DNA of 64,000 nt from Mesobacterium_A sp034670065 (lineage in GTDB: Bacteria; Pseudomonadota; Alphaproteobacteria; Rhodobacterales; Rhodobacteraceae). Of this stretch, positions 60,363-64,000 are shown in pieces. Under the pieces are notes generated by a model. That model was not told where the DNA came from. It ran no database searches and saw only the letters and a list, made by a program, of their open reading frames with translations. The position numbers and the translations under genes were made by a program. The stretch's first letter is position 1. Each line of letters opens with the position of its first letter. Where the stretch lies: the NCBI GenBank assembly GCA_034670065.1, contig JAXMOG010000004.1, positions 186,001 through 250,000 of the forward strand, written 5' to 3'.

Positions 60363-61820
60363 TCAGGCAATTCCGCCGAAGCAGAGATATTTGATTTCAA
60401 CGAATTCCTCGATCCCGTAACGCGACCCTTCGCGCCCTAGGCCAGAGGATTTAATGCCGCCAAACGGTGCTTCGGCGGTCGAGATTAGACCGGTATTGAT
60501 ACCGACCATTCCGTATTCCAGCTGCTCGCCCACTTTCCAAGCGCGGGCCAGATCACGGGTATAGAAATAGGACGCCAGGCCGAACTCTGTGTCGTTCGAC
60601 ATTGCAACGACCTCGTCATCGCTTTCAAACCGAAACAATGGCGCAACCGGGCCAAAGGTTTCTTCGCTGGCAATGGCCATATCCTGCGTTACACCCGTCA
60701 GAACAGTTGGCTCAAAGAAGGTGCCGCCCAGCGCATGCGACTTGCCGCCCATGGCCACTTCTGCGCCCTTGGACTGCGCATCTGCGATGTGTTCTTCCAC
60801 CTTGGCCACGGCATTGCTGTCGATCAACGGACCAAACACAGTGCCTTCTTCCAGACCGTCGCCCACTTTCAGGGTCGCCAGCTTGGCCGACAGCTTTTGC
60901 GCGAAGGCATCGTAGACACCAGACTGAACATAAAGACGGTTGGCACAGACGCAGGTCTGCCCGTTGTTACGGAATTTGGAGATGATCGCCCCTTCAACCG
61001 CCGCATCCAGATCAGCATCATCAAACACGATGAACGGCGCATTGCCGCCCAGCTCCAAGGCCAGTTTCTTGACCGTATCCGCAGATTGGCGCATCAGCTC
61101 GATGCCCACTTCGGTAGAGCCGGTAAAGGTCAGTTTGCGCACAGTGTCACTGGCTGTCATTGCTCCGCCAATGGCGCGTGCCGAACCTGTCAGGACTGAA
61201 AACAGCCCCATAGGCAAACCCGCACGTTCCGCCAGGATCGCCATCGCAATGGCCGAGAACGGCGTTTGCGATGCGGGCTTTAGCACCATCGCACAGCCCG
61301 CCGCCAATGCCGGCCCGGCCTTGCGCGTGATCATGGCATTGGGGAAGTTCCAAGGCGTGATCGCCGCAACAACGCCAATTGGCTGTTTGACGACCACGAT
61401 CCGCTTGTCGGGCGCATGACCAGGAATGACGTCGCCATAAACACGCCGGGCTTCTTCGCTGAACCATTCGATGAAGGACGCACCATAGACGATTTCGCCT
61501 TTGGCTTCGGCCAGTGGCTTGCCCTGCTCCATTGTCAGGATCAGTGCCAGGTCATCGGCGTTCTCGATCATCAGATCGTACCAACGCCGCAGGATCACCG
61601 CGCGGTCTTTGGCAGTCCGCGCAGCCCAGGCCTTTTGCGCAACCTCAGCCGCCGCAATGGCGGCATTCGTTTCGTCCGCACCCAGCTTGGGCACGCGACC
61701 AACCAAAGCACCCGTGGCCGGGTTGTGCACTTCGATGGCATCTTCGCCAGCTTCGATCCAATCGGAGCCGACAAGCGCGGCCTCCCGCAATAGGCCGCTG
61801 TCTTTCAGAGTAATGGTCAT
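60363..61820 (-). CDS. gabD: Succinate-semialdehyde dehydrogenase (GabD-like)
   Basis: A 485-residue aldehyde dehydrogenase. Catalytic Glu is in ALELGGNAPFIVFD and Cys in NNGQTCVCANRLY; the NAD(P)-binding loop includes GSARAIGGAMTASDTVRKL and KLTFTGSTEVGIEL. The opening and the C-terminal FGGIKSSGLGREGSRYGI are GabD-like. It oxidises succinate semialdehyde from HpaI to succinate, linking the pathway to the TCA cycle. It lies 12 bases after the FAH gene start on the same operon. Confidence 0.9.
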   Translation of the reverse strand: MTITLKDSGLLREAALVGSDWIEAGEDAIEVHNPATGALVGRVPKLGADETNAAIAAAEVAQKAWAARTAKDRAVILRRWYDLMIENADDLALILTMEQGKPLAEAKGEIVYGASFIEWFSEEARRVYGDVIPGHAPDKRIVVVKQPIGVVAAITPWNFPNAMITRKAGPALAAGCAMVLKPASQTPFSAIAMAILAERAGLPMGLFSVLTGSARAIGGAMTASDTVRKLTFTGSTEVGIELMRQSADTVKKLALELGGNAPFIVFDDADLDAAVEGAIISKFRNNGQTCVCANRLYVQSGVYDAFAQKLSAKLATLKVGDGLEEGTVFGPLIDSNAVAKVEEHIADAQSKGAEVAMGGKSHALGGTFFEPTVLTGVTQDMAIASEETFGPVAPLFRFESDDEVVAMSNDTEFGLASYFYTRDLARAWKVGEQLEYGMVGINTGLISTAEAPFGGIKSSGLGREGSRYGIEEFVEIKYLCFGGIA

Positions 61821-61845
61821 GACCCGTCCTTGCTGTTCAGAAAAA

Positions 61846-62826
61846 TTAAGGCGCGATGATAGGTTGAGATTTCAGATCGCTTTCCACAATCTCAGCCCCC
61901 TCAAAAACGGACCCCAGTTCAAACCAGCTGCGCGGCGCCGCTGCACCCCAAAGGGTTTGACGCTGCGGATCTTTAAGATCCCATTTGATTGCTTCGTGAT
62001 CTGGATCAATGGTCTGGTAATCCGAGCAATAGATTTCGGTCCGGTGACCATCCTTATCGCGGATATACAGGAAGAAGGCATTAGAAATGCCGTGACGGCC
62101 CGGCCCGCGTTCGATGTTTTCCACATAGCCTTCGGTCGACATCAGATCGAGCAGGTCAATAATGTTAAGCGGTGTTGGCACCCAAAAAGCTGTGTGGTGC
62201 AGACGAGGTCCAGTGCCATTGGTAAAGGCAATGTCATGCACGCCGCCCTTGCGGTGCATCCATGCCGCCCACGACCGGCCGGTTTCGGCATCTTCGGTAT
62301 ATTCGGTAACGCGGAAGCCCATTTCGCCATAGAACTTGATGCTTTCGTCGACATTTGACGAGAACAGGTTGAAATGGTCGATCCGCAGCGGCTTCACGCC
62401 GCGATACAGTTTGTATTTCTGATGGATCGGCTCTAGCCGATCCATCTTTGCATAGAATTCCAGAGGCACGCCAAATGGGTCACGTGTGCTGAGCACCCGG
62501 CCCATGAACGGACGTTCGATCCATGTTGTCGGAAGGTTTTGAGATTTGAACCAGGCCTCGGCCTTGTCCAGCTCTTCTTCGCTCCAAACCTTAAAGCCCA
62601 GTACCCCAACAGACCCTTCGCTTGCTTTGCGAAGGATCATGCAGTGATGGCCGCGCTCTTCCATGGCACGCAAATAGATCGTGTCACTGTCTTCGTAGGT
62701 CACCTGCAGGCCCAGAATATCGACATAATATCCACGGGACCAAGCAAGGTCGGTGACACGCAACTCTACGTGGCTAAGCCGAACAATATTGAACGGCGGG
62801 TTCAGGTTTGCAGCGGGAATGGGCAT
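61846..62826 (-). CDS. Vicinal-oxygen-chelate (type I) homoprotocatechuate 2,3-dioxygenase
   Basis: A 326-residue two-domain extradiol dioxygenase of the VOC fold. Metal ligands match the Arthrobacter/Brevibacterium HPCD enzymes: His151 (LRIDHFNLF), His in RLHHTAFW (residues 210-211), and Glu264 (HRTEIYCSDY); His197 (GGVHDIA) matches the key acid/base His. Other shared segments are GRHGISNAFFLYI and SWAAWMHRKGG. It cleaves 3,4-dihydroxyphenylacetate at the 2,3-bond. The next gene encodes an unrelated enzyme for the same step. Confidence 0.88.
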   Translation of the reverse strand: MPIPAANLNPPFNIVRLSHVELRVTDLAWSRGYYVDILGLQVTYEDSDTIYLRAMEERGHHCMILRKASEGSVGVLGFKVWSEEELDKAEAWFKSQNLPTTWIERPFMGRVLSTRDPFGVPLEFYAKMDRLEPIHQKYKLYRGVKPLRIDHFNLFSSNVDESIKFYGEMGFRVTEYTEDAETGRSWAAWMHRKGGVHDIAFTNGTGPRLHHTAFWVPTPLNIIDLLDLMSTEGYVENIERGPGRHGISNAFFLYIRDKDGHRTEIYCSDYQTIDPDHEAIKWDLKDPQRQTLWGAAAPRSWFELGSVFEGAEIVESDLKSQPIIAP

Positions 62827-62846
62827 GTATCTCTCCTCCTACCGGC

Positions 62847-63701
62847 CTATTGGACCGGGAAAATTACGTTGGTTTGGCCAGTGCCAGAGCTGGGAAAATA
62901 ATCCGTCACGACTTCGCATTTGGCATCGTATTTGTCCCAGCCAAGTGCGCCATAGAGCATGGCAGTGTCGTGCATTGATCCTTCGCCACAGCAGAAGGTT
63001 GCATAGTCGCCCAGCATTTTCAGGAAGGTGGCGTGATCGCCATTCTTCCACATCTCAAGCACATGCAAATCCATCTGGCGGTTGAATTCAGAACTGATGG
63101 TAAAGGTGCCGTTGTTGGCGGCGTAGTCTTTGTTGGCCCAAATCTTGTGAGACAAAGATCCAGACGCAACCAGCAAAACCTTGCTGTCGCTGGCTTCTAC
63201 GGCGCGGCGGATCGCTTCGCCGACAACACGGCTTTCATCGTGATCATGCACAGTGCACCACGCGGCAACCGACACGACCTTCATCTTGTGCTCACGGCTC
63301 ATAAAGCGCATCGGCACCAGTGAACCATATTCCAGCTCAAGACTGTCGATCTGGTGGCTCAGCGTGTAAACGCCAAGGTCCGTTGCTTCCTTGGCAATCG
63401 CATCGCCAAGATCGGAATTCCCCTCGTAGGAATACTCCAAGTCCTGAATGAACTGTGGAAATTCGTTTGAGGTGAATAAGCCTTCGAATTTGCTGTTGGA
63501 ATTGATGTGAAAGCCAGCGTTGATCACCCAATGGGTGTCGCAAATCACAACCGTATCCGCCCCCAGCTCCTTGGCGCGGCGGGCGATTTCGCGGTGACCG
63601 TCGATGGCGGCTTGACGCTTGCCTTTGACAGGGCCGTCTTGCTCAGACATCAACATGGTCGGCACGTGAGTGCATTTTGCGGCGAGAACGATCTCTCCCA
63701 T
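62847..63701 (-). CDS. hpaD: HpaD, LigB-type homoprotocatechuate 2,3-dioxygenase
   Basis: A 284-residue class III extradiol dioxygenase, strongly like E. coli HpaD (283). It opens LAAKCTHVPTMLMSEQDGPV, continues ADTVVICDTHWVINAGFHIN (His ligands) and has FEGLFTSNEFPQFI, SHQIDSLELEYGSLVPMRF, VLLVASGSLSHKIW and GEGSMHDTAMLYGALGWDKY. The ATG at 63701 follows GGAGG with good spacing. It cleaves 3,4-dihydroxyphenylacetate to 5-carboxymethyl-2-hydroxymuconate semialdehyde, the substrate of the HpaE gene. Confidence 0.92.
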   Translation of the reverse strand: MGEIVLAAKCTHVPTMLMSEQDGPVKGKRQAAIDGHREIARRAKELGADTVVICDTHWVINAGFHINSNSKFEGLFTSNEFPQFIQDLEYSYEGNSDLGDAIAKEATDLGVYTLSHQIDSLELEYGSLVPMRFMSREHKMKVVSVAAWCTVHDHDESRVVGEAIRRAVEASDSKVLLVASGSLSHKIWANKDYAANNGTFTISSEFNRQMDLHVLEMWKNGDHATFLKMLGDYATFCCGEGSMHDTAMLYGALGWDKYDAKCEVVTDYFPSSGTGQTNVIFPVQ

Positions 63702-63741
63702 GGTCTTTCCTCCTAGGTTATCGCGCGTTTCCTGTGTGACT

Positions 63742-64000
63742 TCAGGCGCCCAGACGAGGGATTTTATGTTCCCCGATGGCAAAGGCGATATTCTTGGTTT
63801 CCATGTAAAACTCGAACGACCAGTCACCGCCGTCACGGCCGATGCCGCTGGATTTCACACCACCGAACGGTGTGGGCAAGTGACGGACGTTTTCTGAGTT
63901 CACCCAGATCATTCCCGCTTCCAACTTGTCGGTGAAACGCAGCGCGCGTGTCAGATCAGAGGTCCAAAGATACCCGGTCAGGCCGTAGTCGGTATCATTG
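63742..64000 (-). CDS. hpaE: 5-carboxymethyl-2-hydroxymuconate semialdehyde dehydrogenase (HpaE), C-terminal part
   Basis: The last 85 codons of an aldehyde dehydrogenase that runs off the right edge. The frame reads DYGLTGYLWTSDLTRALRFT, AGMIWVNSENVRHLPTPFGG and GVKSSGIGRDGGDWSFEFYM, then ends TGA at 63742. The FGGVKSSGIGRDGG end motif and the operon place make HpaE likely. The N-terminus, catalytic Cys and Glu are outside the window. It precedes HpaD, giving the E-D order common in hpa clusters. Confidence 0.8.
   Translation of the reverse strand, partial: NDTDYGLTGYLWTSDLTRALRFTDKLEAGMIWVNSENVRHLPTPFGGVKSSGIGRDGGDWSFEFYMETKNIAFAIGEHKIPRLGA

Overview
The window looks like chromosome or large-replicon DNA of an alphaproteobacterium, most likely the marine Roseobacter group (Rhodobacterales). 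The signs are GC-rich coding sequence, dense ATGA/GTGA gene overlaps, many ABC and TRAP importers with their own periplasmic binding proteins, Tat-type signals on binding proteins, and a fused MaoC-phosphate acetyltransferase next to acetate kinase. Almost everything is import and catabolism of small organic compounds. No rRNA, tRNA, CRISPR array, insertion sequence, integrase or phage gene was seen.

Layout: (1) 1-5 kb: a broken IclR regulator, then a LysR regulator divergent from DoxX, an NADPH:FMN reductase, a luciferase-like monooxygenase and a LigB-type ring-cleaving dioxygenase. (2) 5.1-20.4 kb, all minus: a 14-gene polyol operon with a SorC/EryD-type regulator, a CUT1 ABC importer with two ATPases, an erythritol-kinase-like FGGY kinase, a GlpD-like dehydrogenase, two class II aldolases, a 2-hydroxyacid dehydrogenase, a second FGGY kinase, a HAD phosphatase and an EryC-like isomerase. 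A perfect palindrome lies in front of the regulator. (3) 20.9-27.8 kb: ApbE flavin transferase, a membrane PepSY-flavodoxin-FNR reductase, a DUF2271 protein with a possible flavinylation site, an Asp/His-rich exported protein and a small PepSY protein, beside a two-component system. Together these suggest an electron route from cytosolic NAD(P)H to the periplasm.

(4) 28-45 kb: a 13-gene minus-strand operon combining an ABC importer and a TRAP importer with a deacetylase/PuuE-like hydrolase, a dihydropyrimidinase-like hydrolase, two amidases and two Asp/Glu-racemase-superfamily proteins. It is flanked by a plus-strand racemase-like/hydratase pair and by a divergent deaminase plus GntR regulator. 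Three near-identical palindromes mark a likely GntR regulon. The likely substrate is a cyclic ureide or imide, but the exact compound is unknown and two racemase-like proteins lack the expected catalytic cysteines. This is the best candidate for an undescribed pathway. (5) 45-49.7 kb: an EthD protein, MaoC-PTA and AckA, a possible FNR-type box, and two small unknown proteins. (6) 49.8-57.8 kb, plus: an amino-acid-type ABC importer without an ATPase gene, a LysR regulator, an amidase and a TRAP importer. (7) 57.9-64 kb, minus, running off the right edge: a homoprotocatechuate (3,4-dihydroxyphenylacetate) meta-cleavage operon. It carries two structurally unrelated ring-cleavage dioxygenases that both fit the same substrate.

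Functional calls rest on motifs and remembered family sequences; no database search was run.
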